Shown piece by piece: positions 45,813-58,565 of a stretch of 64,000 bases of DNA. The stretch is from Acanthacorydalis orientalis. Lineage: Eukaryota; Arthropoda; Insecta; Megaloptera; Corydalidae. Within the stretch, counting starts at the first letter, position 1. Each line of letters begins with the position of its first letter. The notes below the pieces were generated by a model. The model saw only the letters and a program-made list of their open reading frames with translations, made no database searches and was not told the origin of the DNA. The stretch is from contig CM068315.1 of the NCBI GenBank assembly GCA_034766995.1, positions 6,768,685 through 6,832,684 of the forward strand, in the 5' to 3' direction. A program made the position numbers and the translations under genes.

Positions 45813-45852
45813 ACTGATTTGTTTCTTAATTTTCTGCCGAGCACCTCTTATA
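45813..45852 (-). promoter_or_regulatory. Probable core promoter of CB5
   Basis: Minus strand: TATAAGAG (45852 down to 45845), then ATCAGT with TCAGT at 45817-45813, about 35 bp apart, slightly longer than usual. The same two motifs are conserved in CB6. Confidence 0.5.
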
Positions 45853-46472
45853 TTCAATTTTTTACCAAATTTGCATAGATTAGAAATATTTCGCGGAATT
45901 TTCTTAGTTTATATTTTATTCGATCGACGTAAAACAAAGGTTTGAAATATTTCTTAGTACTTGGAGTAAACACTTAAAATGTTATCAAGAAACATTGTTT
46001 TTATACGGCTATAATATCGTCGAAGTAGAAATAACGTAAAAGCTGTGATTCATTTTCATAATAAATAAAAATAAATCATATAATCTCCTTAAAAGATAAA
46101 ACACTCTTTATCAATATATCAGTTTCGCAGAAATTATTGATTGATTGTAAAAAGGTGATCTGGAATTAATTTAACAATGGATTAAAGTAATAATATTAGA
46201 ATAAAACTTAAATGATAAAATGACACGAAGATAAATGCGATTAACACTATGAAATAATATTTTAAAAAATGGTTATCATTTTTCTTAGTCTAGAATATTC
46301 AGTTACATTTACAACTAATTAATATATTTATGTAAAATTGAAAATATATTTTCTGTTTAATATTAGTTACTTGAGGTTTGAAGGCACGTCGACAACTTTT
46401 TCTTTTTAAATTAATGTTGTAATTTGTTGTAGAGGAAGTGATATATATATATATATATATATATAATTATTT

Positions 46473-46524
<52 letters not shown>

Positions 46525-46813
46525 TAAATTATTTTAAAATTAAAATAATTTATTAAATTAAATTATTATAATATATATATATATATATATATAATTATTT
46601 ATGTCACATATTTCTATTTTATTTTTTAAAAAATTTACGTACAGTATAATATAATTGATTACTAAAGTTGAACATGTATACACTTGAGAAAAATTATCAA
46701 GTTCAGATATCGGACGAAGATAGAGAATGTATTGGCAATAAAAACAATTATCTTTTTCAACACATGAAATTATGTATTTTAAAATGTACATTCAGATGAA
46801 ATATACTTATATA

Positions 46814-46853
<40 letters not shown>

Positions 46854-48116
46854 TGTGTGTGTGTATATGTGTGTATGTTTATGTGATTATGTATCTAATT
46901 AACTGCTCCAATATTGGGTAAAATAAAAAAAGTAACAATAAAGTATAATTAAACTCTTAATAATATAGTATAATTTGGATAATAAGAAAGTTACATTCTA
47001 AGAAAACATTTTAATTCTAAGGAAGTACGAAATTTTTATTGTTTATTTATTATCAATATTTATTTTATATGAAAGTCGAACATAATTTTCAATATAAAAA
47101 AATATCAATTGTATGAGACAATACTTCATTTTACAGCTGATTCTTTTTAAAGATTACTCACAACGTTTAATAATCTATGAATTATTCGATAATAAAAAAA
47201 GTTGGTTATGAAAATCAGTAGACAGATTGTTATTAACTATAATTTGTATTATATGGACTGTTGAGTTAAAACAAATTTTTATCACTATTTATTATGAAAC
47301 TGTTTCAGATAATTCAATGGCACAAAGTAGTCCCCTAATATAAAATGTGTGATGATAAAAAAGTTTTCATAGTTATCTACAGATGATGTTAATGTGCAAG
47401 TAATTTCATTGTCTCCTTAAAGCTTCTTCTATGACTAAGTATGAGTCATGGACATAATTTATGTATTTGTCATTATTTAATTTAACGCATTATTAAGTAC
47501 TTAGACTGTGTATTATTCGGAAAATAAATGAACTAAGTATCGAGCCGTGATCACATTTCTTGCAAGAAATTTCTTGATTTGAATAGAATTCTTCCTAGTA
47601 TCGTGATCAGTAACTTGAATCCACCATCATGAACGCCAGAACAAACATCGAAGCACGAAGTAGCAGTAAAGTGGAATTTAAGCATTCATCAAATTCAACA
47701 TTTAACCGAATATCAGAAACAGTATTGCTATTCATTTTTGAAATACAAAATAAATTATGTTGATGAACTAATTGTAAAAATACACATACATCGGATTCAG
47801 TTACGCAGATTGATGAAAATATTAGGTGCATCTATCGTTGAGAAAAGGTGCGGTAAATGTGACGGTATCTTGATTTTTTTTATCTTTGTGTGACAATATT
47901 TTTACTCGAGAGTTATTTGATGCGTGTGGTATAGTAATATAGTAAACCAATGCAGGTTTGCAAAACTCATCCACCTGTGTTTTTTAATTACCAGTTTTAG
48001 CGATATTTCCTTTATTTTAATCTAAAAATGTGTTGAAATAATAACGAATTAGCAATAAACATGAATTTAAAACTCTCTGTCTCGCTCTCTCTTTCTCTCT
48101 ATATATATACATACAT

Positions 48117-48125
<9 letters not shown>

Positions 48126-48173
<48 letters not shown>
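48126..48173. repeat. (TA)n microsatellite next to a CT-rich tract
   Basis: A TA tract of about 48 bp, preceded at about 48070-48100 by a CTCT-rich run (CTCTGTCTCGCTCTCTCTTT). Confidence 0.9.
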
Positions 48174-48175
<2 letters not shown>

Positions 48176-48220
48176 GTTAAAATTAATGAGAAATGACTGC
48201 ATTATTACAAAATGAATTTA

Positions 48221-48960
48221 CAATAGACCCTCGCTAAACGACTGCCTCACCAAACGACTGATCACACAACGACCAGGCTTCATGAAGCACACATTGCTCA
48301 CCACAAAAGGATTATATCTTGAGAAATAACGACCGTGATTGACTTCACTACAGCGTGGTGGGTTAAAATAACCTCCCACTCAAGGTGCTTTTTCTCCTTG
48401 ACAAAACTCCTTGTCATGACCCCAACTTAACCTTTCATCTGATGTCTCAGTATGACTTCATAAAGATTAAGTTCTTATCACCTAACACCATACCGTTGCT
48501 GTAGCTCGTGGACCAGCAGGTAATTTATAACTTGAAGAAACTCTATATAAAGATAATGTTTAGGGCATGTTTCGATGCTACCCAAACAATGAAATGACCC
48601 ATAGAGAGTTTTGGTTTTGGAAAATGCATTAGAAAATTCTCCATGCCGTGAAATTGATTGTGAATGCATGGAGTGATGACACTATACGTACATTTAACAC
48701 CGCCTGGAGGCCATTATGATCTGATGTGGTGCATGATCGTGATTTTGATGGTTTAGAAATAAGTAGAGGCAGTGCACTCTGGATACGTTTTTCACCAAAG
48801 CCTCAACTTTCTCCCAGTCTAGTGCCACTCCCATAAAGAGGACTAGAATTGATTTCCCTTCTAGTAGTGAATTACCAGAAATATTCATGAAGGTTGATTT
48901 TTACTCGAGATTAACATACTCGTAGGTAAATTTCTCGTGTAGGCCACCATCGAATAAAAA
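48221..48960 (+). mobile_element. Truncated pogo/Tigger-family transposon remnant
   Basis: Begins after a TA with CAATAGACCCTCGC, a pogo/Tigger-like terminal sequence, and then repeats of the form ACGACTG...ACGACCA. Downstream, broken frames on the plus strand recall the end of a Tigger-type DDE transposase: PNT-PLL-LVDQQVIYNL near 48480-48535, then a TLYIK / FRACFDA stretch, and NAW-DDTIRTFNTAWRPL near 48660-48710. There are many stops and frameshifts. No matching right terminus is found, so it is internally deleted and 3'-truncated. It is visibly GC-richer than its surroundings and sits between the two duplicated blocks. Confidence 0.7.
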
Positions 48961-48965
48961 CAGAG

Positions 48966-49060
48966 GAATGAAATAATTGACAATCTTGTATAACAATGAC
49001 AGCATTTTATTAAGAGGAATGTTTTATACATAACTGATTATTATAATATAGTTTTTTTAC
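48966..49060. repeat. Dispersed ~95-bp repeat, copy 1
   Basis: Matches 57703-57795 in the same orientation: GAATGAAATAATTGA, TATAACAATGAC, CATTTTATTAA and ACATAACTGATT occur in the same order. It abuts the left edge of duplicated block 2. Confidence 0.75.
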
Positions 49061-49294
49061 AATATATTAATTAATTATTGCTGTTAAGTGTACAAATTAA
49101 GTTGTTGTAGGTAGTGATAATATGATTTGTAACTTCATCTATGAGTATTAATTTTCTATTTCTAATATATAAATAGGTTTTAGTGAATTGTTATCATTTA
49201 TGGGTTTTTAATTGAAATAAATAATGTCCATATATGTATTAATATTTTAAATATTGTCATGCAGATAAAAGAGAAGTAATTAGACGTAAATTAG

Positions 49295-49402
<108 letters not shown>

Positions 49403-49608
49403 GTGTGTGTGTCTGTGACTGAGCATAGCATGTGTATTATTAATATATATATTACTTCATATCATTAGTAATTTCAAGTCATAAAGGTGCTACAAAGAAA
49501 AAAAAAAACAAAAAATAATATTTTTATAAAAATATATTTTAATAAATAAAATAGGCTTATAATAAATATGTACAAATTAAATATAAATATACAATTACAG
49601 TTAATGTA

Positions 49609-51066
49609 TTAAGGATTAACGTCACATTTTCTACTGGACTGCGATTTCCAAACACATTTACCGAAATTCTTGTCGAAAACGAGTGTTGGTTCTAAGGGAT
49701 CTGATTGTGCACAACATCTGATATGAGCGATACCTTCGTTATCACATTGTGCAAATTTACCGCATTCACCATCGATTTCTAGTAGAACTGGACTTGAACC
49801 TGGAGGAAGTGATGTTTGTGGACATCCGGGATAAGGTTCGTCTGTAGTATATTCTTTACAAACATCTGTTTCGTTTCTCAATACTCTTAAGTGATTGTAT
49901 GATGGTGACGGAAGATGAGCTGCTTTCCAACATTCTTGACGCGATGTTAGCCATGGCCAAATGCACATTCTTAAAGATGGTTCGAATACTAGCGAAGGAT
50001 TCGACGGCGAACATCTCATAAGATGACCGAGTCCATAGTTATCACAAAAAATGTATTCATCACAATTTTCTACAGGAAGAAGTACATTGATTCCATTCCA
50101 GGCCCCTGATGGACATCGAGAGTTTATACTGGCAGCGTTTTTGCCCACAAAGAAGAATGCAGCGAAAAGGAAGATGATTCCTGTTACAAAAATATTTTAT
50201 CAATAATATTCTCTATTAATAAAAATATGCAAGAAATTTATTAAGGAATTAGTATATATATATATATATACCAATATATCTGTAGATAACTATTTAGTTT
50301 TTATGGTATATTTAATAAACTTTACCATTTCGTTACTGTAGTTGGAATTTATAATTTCTCTGATTAGAGATTTTAATTAATAATTCATATAAGTATGTTT
50401 TTACAAAAAAATATAAGTGTATTAAGTATATAAATAATATTAATTATAATTGTAATAAACTGAGATTTGTCTTAAATAATTTGTCAAAAATTGTAAAAAA
50501 ATATCCAAAGTATATTTTTGATATAATATTTTTTTACGATTACTTGAGTAGATTTAAATTTTAGTAAATAATTCACAATAGTAAAGTCACTGTTTTGCTA
50601 CATAAATTATAAAATTTATTTAGATTTATTTTTCAATATAATATTTTTAATGATATTTAATAGTTAATATACATTACTAAGCATATAGAAGTCACATGTT
50701 TACAAATATTGAATTAAAATTGAATAAAATTAATTCATAAAGTATATTGATAGAAACTGTATTACAGAGATAAATGCTTATTTAAAAAATAAGTAAAATA
50801 TATTTCCAAAATAAATTATTGAAATAAAATAAAATAAAATAGTATTGATTATTGTATTGTATAAATTAAAATAATACATTACTTTATAGTTCTTTTTAAT
50901 ATATCAAATTTCATAAATGCAATTCTTAAACGTAGACATTGGGTGAAATTTTTTTATTTTTAAACCATTATAAAAATATTATACAAAATAAACTTTTTAA
51001 TAATTTTTATCTAAAAGAATGATTAACATATTATTTTAATTAAACGTTTTATTACTTACGGAACAT
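49609..51066 (-). CDS. CB6: secreted two-domain chitin-binding protein, duplicate of CB5
   Basis: Predicted 192-residue secreted protein. Exon 1 is 51060-51066 (ATGTTCC, donor GTAAGT); exon 2 is 49609-50180. The signal peptide and two CBM14 domains are as in CB5. Only about seven residues differ: GNN versus GKN after the signal peptide, GPWNG versus GAWNG, FLPV versus LLPV, MSCS versus MRCS, YDHLR versus YNHLR, and LIFD versus LVFD. Reading frame and all cysteines are intact, so both copies look functional. The intron is shorter than in CB5 (879 versus 1,247 bp), mostly from loss of TA tracts. Confidence 0.92.
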
Positions 51067-51122
51067 TATTTTGAAGATTCTTTGCTGTAGTATTCAAAAC
51101 GTATACTTGTAGTTGTATCCAC

Positions 51123-51162
51123 ACTGATTTGTTTCTTAATTTTCTGCCGAGCACCTCTTATA
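51123..51162 (-). promoter_or_regulatory. Probable core promoter of CB6
   Basis: Same motifs as CB5: TATAAGAG (51162 down to 51155) and TCAGT (51127 down to 51123), lying 57 bp upstream of the ATG. They are conserved although surrounding intergenic DNA has diverged. Confidence 0.5.
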
Positions 51163-52556
51163 TTAAATTTTTTATCAAATTTGCGTAGATTAGAAATATT
51201 TCGCGGAATTTTCTTAGTTTATATTTTATTTGATCGACGTCAAACAAGGTATATTAGTATTTAGAGTAAACACTTAAAATGTTATCAAGAAACATTGTTT
51301 TTATACGGCTATAATATCGTCGAATTAAAGTTAACGTTAAAATCTGAGATTTTTTTCATAATAAATAAAAATAGATCAAAATCTTCTTAAAAGATAACGT
51401 ACTTTTTATCAATATACCAGTTTTCTAGAAATTATTAATTGATTATGAACAAGGTGATTGGGAATTTATTTAACAATGGATTAAAGCAATAATATTAGAA
51501 TAAAACTTAAATGATAAAATGACTCGAAGATAAATGTGATTAACACTATGAGATAACATTTGAAAAAAATGGTTATCATTTTTCTTAGTCTAGAACATTC
51601 AGTTGCATTTACAACTAATTAATATATTTATGTAAAATTGAAAATATATTTTCTGTTTAATATTAGTTACTTGAGGTTTAGAGTCGCTTCGACAACTTTT
51701 TCTGTTTAATTAATATTGTGTAGTTTGTTGGAGAGAACGTGATATATAACTTTAACAATTATATAAAGAGCTACTTTATGTCACATATTTCTATTTTATT
51801 TTTAAAAAAAATTACGTGTAGTTTATTACTAAATTTGAACAGAAATGTACTTGAGAAGAATTATCAGTTTAAGTAGAAATTATTATAAGTTGCGATTTTG
51901 AACGAAGATAGAGAATATATTGGCAACAAGAACAATTATCTTTTATAGCATATGAGATTATATGTTTCAAAATGTGTTTAAGATTCCAACTTATTTGTTT
52001 GATCGAGGTATATATATAATTAATAACTCTATAATATTCTTTATAATTAAAGTTTATACTTATGAAAAGAATGCAAATTGAAAAAAAAGATTTGGAAACA
52101 ATATATTTGCTTTGTTTAATGATAACTAGGTGTTTCATATCGCTGGGAAACATATATACATTTAAAAAAGCAATTAATATAAATAAATATAGATGTCGAA
52201 TGAAATTATTGTCCTTTTAATTAATAAAAACTATAGAGAATTTAAAATTAATATTAATTTCGAAAGTGGATTTCGATCTTCATCAAATTCAACATATAAC
52301 CGCGTACCAGAAATAATATGGCTACTCTTTTTTGGAATACAGAATAACTTTTGCTCGTCCACTAAACATACTATTTCTGGAACCAAACTCATGACATTGG
52401 AGTCAATTTTGCACACTGATGAAAATCTTACGTACATCTATTATTGAGAAAATGTGCGGTTCATGTGAGAAAATGTGTGGGATCCTGATATTTTTTTCTT
52501 TATATGACAATACTTTGACTCAAGACATTTGTTGCATGCGCTGTAGTAAACAAATG

Positions 52557-52676
<120 letters not shown>

Positions 52677-52844
52677 ATGTGTGTGTGTATGTGTGTGCGT
52701 GTATACATATATGTATTTGTGTGTGTATGCTTACTGATCAACATCCACCAAAAAGTTATTTAATGAAACTTAAAATATAGTTATTTACGAAAAAGAATAA
52801 AAAGTATTTTTATAAATAAAAGTATTTTTCATGAATAATAAATA

Positions 52845-52860
52845 TTTATTAATTTTTATT
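52845..52860 (-). terminator. Polyadenylation signals of CB7
   Basis: Two minus-strand AATAAA hexamers (52850-52845 and 52860-52855), about 110-125 bp past the CB7 stop codon. Confidence 0.5.
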
Positions 52861-52970
52861 ACATATTTATGTAAATCGTTGTGGACGCTATAGACATATC
52901 AATTGAAATGATTAATGAAACAGAATGATAAGAATGTTTTAAGTAATTATTTTCATACAAATTCAAGTAT

Positions 52971-55900
52971 TTAGCAGTCAGTTCTATCTGATTCCCAGGG
53001 CCATACACATTTATCAGCATGCTTATCGAATACAAGATCTGGGAATAGAGGAGCTGCTGGTGCGCAACATTTGATGTGACCGATACCGAAGTTATCACAA
53101 TGTACGAATCGATTGCAGTCATTCTTTATTTCCAAATGAACAGGTCTCTCTCCAGGTGTAACAGGTCCTGTGGGACATCCTGGATAGGCATCAGTCGTTG
53201 TGTATTCTGAGCATGAAGCACCATTATGATTTTCAGTAGTTGTTGAAACAGCGATTGTTGTAGAGGATATGGGTGGTTTAGTAGTTATTTCGTGCTTACA
53301 ATTATCCCTGGTTGTTTCACATTTAGATACGCATTTATTCACTGGGAATGGTTCGAATACAAATTCAGGTGGTTCGCAATCCTTGATTATTTCAGTTCCA
53401 TTTCCGCACTGAACAAATTGATGACAACTGTCTTCAATTGGTATAAGAATATCTGTACCGTTCCAAGGCACTGTTGGACATTTACTTGGAGATTGTGTAG
53501 TTGGTGTACCACAAGAAACATCTGTTGTAGGTGTTGACGGCACAGTAGGAATTGATGATGAAGAAATTGTAGATGTCATTTCACCACCTGACTTACACTC
53601 CTCCCTGTCGGATTCATGCGGCCATACACATCGCTGCTTGCTTTCGTCGAAGACTAGTGGTGGAATAGCAGGTGCGCAGTCCTTGAGGTGTCCCACGCCA
53701 TAATTGTCGCAGTGAATGAATTGATTGCAGTTTTCAACGGCGAGGAGAACGTCGGTTCCGTTCCAGACTCCAGTAGGACATCCCGGATAAGGTTCCGGCG
53801 TAGGTTCTGTTACACCGCCTCCACCGCCACCGCCGCCGCCTCCCGACTTACACTCTTCCCTGTTTGATTCTTCCGGCCAGACGCATTGCTGCTTGCTTTC
53901 GTCGAAGACTAGTGGTGGGTTAGCAGGTGCGCAGTCCTTGAGGTGTCCTACGCCATAATTGTCGCAGTGAATGAATTGATTGCAGTTTTCAACGGCGAGG
54001 AGAACGTCGGTTCCGTTCCAGACTCCAGTAGGACATCCCGGATAAGGTTCCGGCGTAGGTTCTGTTACACCGCCTCCACCGCCACCGCCGCCGCCTTCAG
54101 ACTTACACTCTTCCCTGTTCGATTCTTCCGGCCAGACACATTGCTGCTTGCTTTCGTCAAAGACTAGTGGTGGGTTAGCAGGTGCGCAGTCCTTGAGGTG
54201 TCCTACGCCATAATTGTCGCAGTGAATGAATTGATTGCAGTTTTCAACGGCGAGGAGAACGTCGGTTCCGTTCCAGACTCCAGTAGGACATCCCGGATAA
54301 GGTTCCGGCGTAGGTTCTGTTACACCGCCTCCACCGCCACCGCCGCCGCCTCCCGACTTACACTCTTCCCTGTTCGATTCTTCCGGCCAGACACATCGCT
54401 GCTTGCTTTCGTCGAAGACTAGTGGTGGGTTAGCAGGTGCGCAGTCCTTGAGGTGTCCTACGCCATAATTGTCGCAGTGAATGAATTGATTGCAGTTTTC
54501 AACGGCGAGGAGAACGTCGGTTCCGTTCCAGACTCCAGTAGGACATCCCGGATAAGGTTCCGGCGTAGGTTCTGTTTCACCGCCTCCACCGCCACCGCCA
54601 CCACCGCCGCCTTCAGACTTACACTCTTCCCTGTTCGATTCTTCCGGCCAGACACATCGCTGCTTGCTTTCGTCGAAGACTAGTGCTGGATTAGCAGGTG
54701 CGCAGTCCTTGAGGTGTCCTACGCCATAATTGTCGCAGTGAATGAATTGATTGCAGTTTTCAACGGCGAGGAGAACGTCGGTTCCGTTCCAGACTCCAGT
54801 GGGACATCCCGGATAAGGTTCCGGCGTAGGTTCTGTTACACCGCCTCCACCGCCACCGCCGCCGCCTTCAGACTTACACTCTTCCCTGTTCGATTCTTCC
54901 GGCCAGACACATCGCTGCTTGCTTTCGTCGAAGACTAGTGGTGGGTTAGCAGGTGCGCAGTCCTTGAGGTGTCCTACGCCATAATTGTCGCAGTGAATGA
55001 ATTGATTGCAGTTTTCAACGGCGAGGAGAACGTCGGTTCCGTTCCAGACTCCAGTAGGACATCCCGGATAAGGTTCCGGCGTAGGTTCTGTTACACCGCC
55101 TCCACCGCCACCGCCGCCGCCTCCCGACTTACACTCTTCCCTGTTCGATTCTTCCGGCCAGACACATCGCTGCTTGCTTTCGTCGAAGACTAGTGGTGGG
55201 TTAGCAGGTGCGCAGTCCTTGAGGTGTCCTACGCCATAATTGTCGCAGTGAATGAATTGATTGCAGTTTTCAACGGCGAGGAGAACGTCGGTTCCGTTCC
55301 AGACTCCAGTGGGACATCCCGGATAAGGTTCCGGCGTAGGTTCTGTTACACCGCCTCCACCGCCACCGCCGCCGCCTCCCGACTTACACTCTTCCCTGTT
55401 CGATTCTTCCGGCCAGACACATCGCTGCTTGCTTTCGTCGAAGACTAGTGGTGGGTTAGCAGGTGCGCAGTCCTTGAGGTGTCCTACGCCATAATTGTCG
55501 CAGTGAATGAATTGATTGCAGTTTTCAACGGCGAGGAGAACGTCGGTTCCGTTCCAGACTCCAGTAGGACATCCCGGATAAGGTTCCGGCGTAGGTTCTG
55601 TTACACCGCCTCCACCGCCACCGCCGCCGCCTCCCGACTTACACTCTTCCCTGTTTGATTCTTCCGGCCAGACGCATTGCTGCTTGCTTTCGTCGAAGAC
55701 TAGTGGTGGGTTAGAAGGTGCGCAGTCCTTGAGGTGTCCCACGCCATAATTGTCGCAGTGAATGAATTGATTGCAGTTTTCAACGGCGAGGAGAACGTCT
55801 GTTCCGTTCCATATTCCCTTTGGGCAGTCTGTATATACTGCTTTACTTTTCACCTCGAAGAATGTTGCAATCAAGATGAAAGCAAACGTGTGGACTATCG

Positions 55901-55980
55901 AAAAGAATAAATTAATTGAATACTAGTAGTATATTATATAAGTCAAGCATTTGTTTGATGAACTAATACTTACATTTCAT
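52971..55980 (-). CDS. CB7: giant secreted chitin-binding protein, eleven CBM14 domains
   Basis: Predicted 976-residue secreted protein. Exon 1 is 55974-55980 (ATGAAAT, donor GTAAGT); exon 2 is 52971-55894 (acceptor TTCTTTTCGATAG, TAA). The start reads MKFHTFAFILIATFFEVKSK, a signal peptide. Nine almost identical CBM14 domains follow (core NGTDVLLAVENCNQFIHC, then CVWPEESNREEC). Eight linkers of about ten glycines plus VTEPTPEP separate them. After a Ser/Thr-rich spacer comes a diverged tenth domain (CPTVPWNGTDILIPIEDSC) and an eleventh (YPGCPTGPVTPGERPV to WESDRTDC) like domain 2 of CB5/CB6. Each repeat carries an NGT N-glycosylation sequon. The multivalent layout suggests a chitin cross-linker or fibrous secreted product; that is inference. 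Array copy number could be mis-assembled. Confidence 0.94.
53590..55860 (-). repeat. 255-bp tandem repeat (CBM14 + poly-Gly unit) in CB7
   Basis: Nine units of about 255 bp; one linker is 6 bp longer (two extra glycines). Units differ by few substitutions: SGGG or SEGGG at the linker start, QQC or QRC, PPLVF or PALVF. The outermost units are the most diverged, as expected if inner units are homogenised by unequal crossing-over or gene conversion. GC content is strikingly higher than in the flanks. Confidence 0.95.
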
Positions 55981-56802
55981 TGCGGAATTCTCTTCTGTTT
56001 TGTTTTATTTTTCGTTCTCCGGTTTGGGACCGACTTCAGCTTGTGCCAGTTTAGCAGATTTCATGTTTGTATTTATATATATTTTTGTTTGATTATCAGT
56101 AAAATTATATTTTTTTTAAATTCCTTTTATCTGACAAGTGATTAATACATGCCTAAAAGATTTTATTAAGTTTCTTATATGATTAATTTAGATATATTAC
56201 GTTTGTTCGCGACACTTATTCTTATCATTTCGTAGAAAAATGTACATTTTAATTATTTAGATTATTAACGAGATAAAATGTTATGTAAATATAAAATATA
56301 CTCTCCGATCTATACTTTTGCAAATATTGTAGTATCTGCTACGTACTGTATTTTTTTAAATTTTCTTATACATGCAGGCACTTCATGTACAGTTATTTTT
56401 TTATGTATTTTATTTAATGTGTTTTATATTTTACTTATTCACCCATGCTTTTAATTGTGTACTTTTGTTTAAAAATATGTAATATATGTCATATTTTTAT
56501 TTTTCTTCACACAAAATTGAAATTTTGTAAATACTATTTTAAAGAATTCGTAATTAGACTAAACTGTAAAAGATTATATTACCATTTTTGATTTAAAAAT
56601 GTACTGTACTTTTATAAAACTAACTAAAAATAGAGAAGGAATAGCGCTTTTAATCAAAAATATATTTATATTTAGGGGAAAAATGTACCAAATATTTGAT
56701 ACCTGGAAATTTATTTGTTTTAAAGAAAGTTGTTTCACGCTTCGCAGAGTTTTTTGTTCAAATACAAACGAATATCAGTAACTAATGTCGTTAATATTTC
56801 AG

Positions 56803-56841
<39 letters not shown>

Positions 56842-58374
56842 ATCTATGAAATTTTTGACTCAATTTTAGTGAAGTTTATTTAAAAACGTTTATTTGTTAT
56901 CTTTTCTGAAATTTTTTTTCTTCTTTTTTGGATGTAATAGCAAACAATTTGATATCTTGTTATTCAATTTTATTGTCAATTGTTTTCTCTTCGGAATATG
57001 TTAATTTATTTTCTGTTTGATTAGGATTTACATATTTACTGTTGAATTCAAGATATAAAGTATAAAATGAAAATCGTAACTGTTACTATCAAGGAAGCAA
57101 TTCAAAATTATATCAGTTGTAGTATTTTTTTACGATTTTTGGAATATAAATCGGCTTTTTGTCCAATGTTTAAAAAATCCATAATTCGAATCTTCTTATT
57201 TATCAAAAAAAATAAAATAAAATTTTTATTGTTCTGGTATGCTGATGATTATAGAATAGAGCGTTATTGTGTCCTTTCGTAGTTATCTGCAGAATTATTA
57301 ATTAAGAAAATAAACAGTTGATTTATTGTGTTGATATATTAATGTTTGATTTTTATTTGTTGGAGGTTATGAAGTACTTTGTGGAATGTTTTGTAATGTT
57401 ATTTTGAAAAAAATGGTACACATAGATTTGGGCTTAAAATTAAAATGTTTCACTGGAGTAAGGAAGAATTAAGAAGATGGAAGTATAATTATTAATAAAA
57501 ATATTTTTCTATGTTATTTTGATATATTTTTTGTATATTTTGTAAGGAGAAGGAGTAAGGATTGTGCATGAATTGATATTTACTTTTTTTGTAAAGTTGT
57601 GTCAATAATTTTTATATTGATTTCCGGATAGCATAAGCATTCAAGCATAAGTATAGATTAAGTATAAATTGTTAGAAAGACAGTTGGGTAAGTATTTGAA
57701 ACGAATGAAATAATTGAAAATCTTATATAACAATGACCACATTTTATTAATAAGAATATCTATTACATAACTGATTTTTTATAATATACTTTTTGAGTTT
57801 TTATTTTCTATAATATTAAATCTTCTGATGTACTATTTCATGCACTTCGAAGAAATAATATTTTTTTAAATTTATTCTTTACATTGTTAATATACACAAG
57901 AATTTATTTATTGCGAATAGAAAGAAATTATATTACATTTTATAAAATATATTTCGTTCCGAATTATATATGTATATAAATATATTCTAACATGTTCTTT
58001 ACAAGAACACCAGCCCAATTAGAATATATGTATACGATTTACATTTTCAATAACTGTACAAGCTACAATACCTATAAATCTAATAAAGAATAGAGCAATC
58101 ATATACAGAAGTATGTAAATATTCAAATAAAAAGGACAAATCATAATGGTCTTAAAGAAGCCTTACACTATATTTTTTTTATATTGCATCGAATTAATTT
58201 GTAAGTTTGTGCAAAATAATCATTTACATTAACGGGGTCATTCTTCTGTATCGTTTCATTTAATTTTAATTGATATTCAGGAAAGTTTGAAAATTTATCC
58301 GAAAGTAAATATATTTATATGTTAAGAGTTTTCATCTGTTCATAGTTGTGTGATATTTCTTGTACTGGTTTCAA
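55981..58374. other. Intergenic region between CB7 and allatotropin
   Basis: About 2.4 kb that includes the CB7 upstream region; a possible TATATAAATA lies on the minus strand near 56079-56088, but I cannot fix an initiator. It also contains a TA tract (56806-56838), the second copy of a dispersed 95-bp repeat, and the allatotropin 3' flank. No further gene seen. Confidence 0.55.
57703..57795. repeat. Dispersed ~95-bp repeat, copy 2
   Basis: Same orientation and order of blocks as 48966-49060 (GAATGAAATAATTGA, TATAACAATGACC, CATTTTATTAA, ACATAACTGATT). There is no coding content. Confidence 0.75.
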
Positions 58375-58515
58375 TTAAAACGAAACTGGTCGAAGGAGTT
58401 CTTCTGCTGATAAGAGTCCATCACCGTTAGCATCCACGAATTTGTGAAGCAGCATTCTTGCTAATGCTGGGTTTGTTTGCATTTCTTCAACGAACCAATC
58501 CAAAGGAAAGCTAAA

Positions 58516-58565
<50 letters not shown>

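Larger units (their letters stand above)
43066..47920. repeat. Segmental duplication, copy 1 (contains CB5)
   Basis: This block is colinear with 49050-52545. Exons, the CB5/CB6 intron, upstream regions and flanks (for example GAGAAGTAATTAGACG near 43330 and 49270, GCACCTCTTATATT near 45841 and 51151, ACGAAGATAGAGAA near 46714 and 51901, and ATCAAATTCAACAT near 47689 and 52280) all appear in the same order. Copy 1 carries extra DNA at about 46793-47600 and a second, internal copy of its 3'-flanking segment near 43510-43680. Confidence 0.85.

Noticed and set aside
47607..47831. Minus-strand frame of 74 codons with a similar frame near 52231-52437.
   Set aside because: The resemblance is explained by the segmental duplication. 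The frame is not kept equally in both copies, and no domain or splice context supports a gene.
48478..48888. Two minus-strand frames of 63-64 codons.
   Set aside because: They lie antisense to the pogo/Tigger transposase remnant on the plus strand.
53943..55448. Six evenly spaced plus-strand frames of about 74 codons opposite CB7.
   Set aside because: Period 255 bp; they are antisense shadows of the repeated CBM14 unit.
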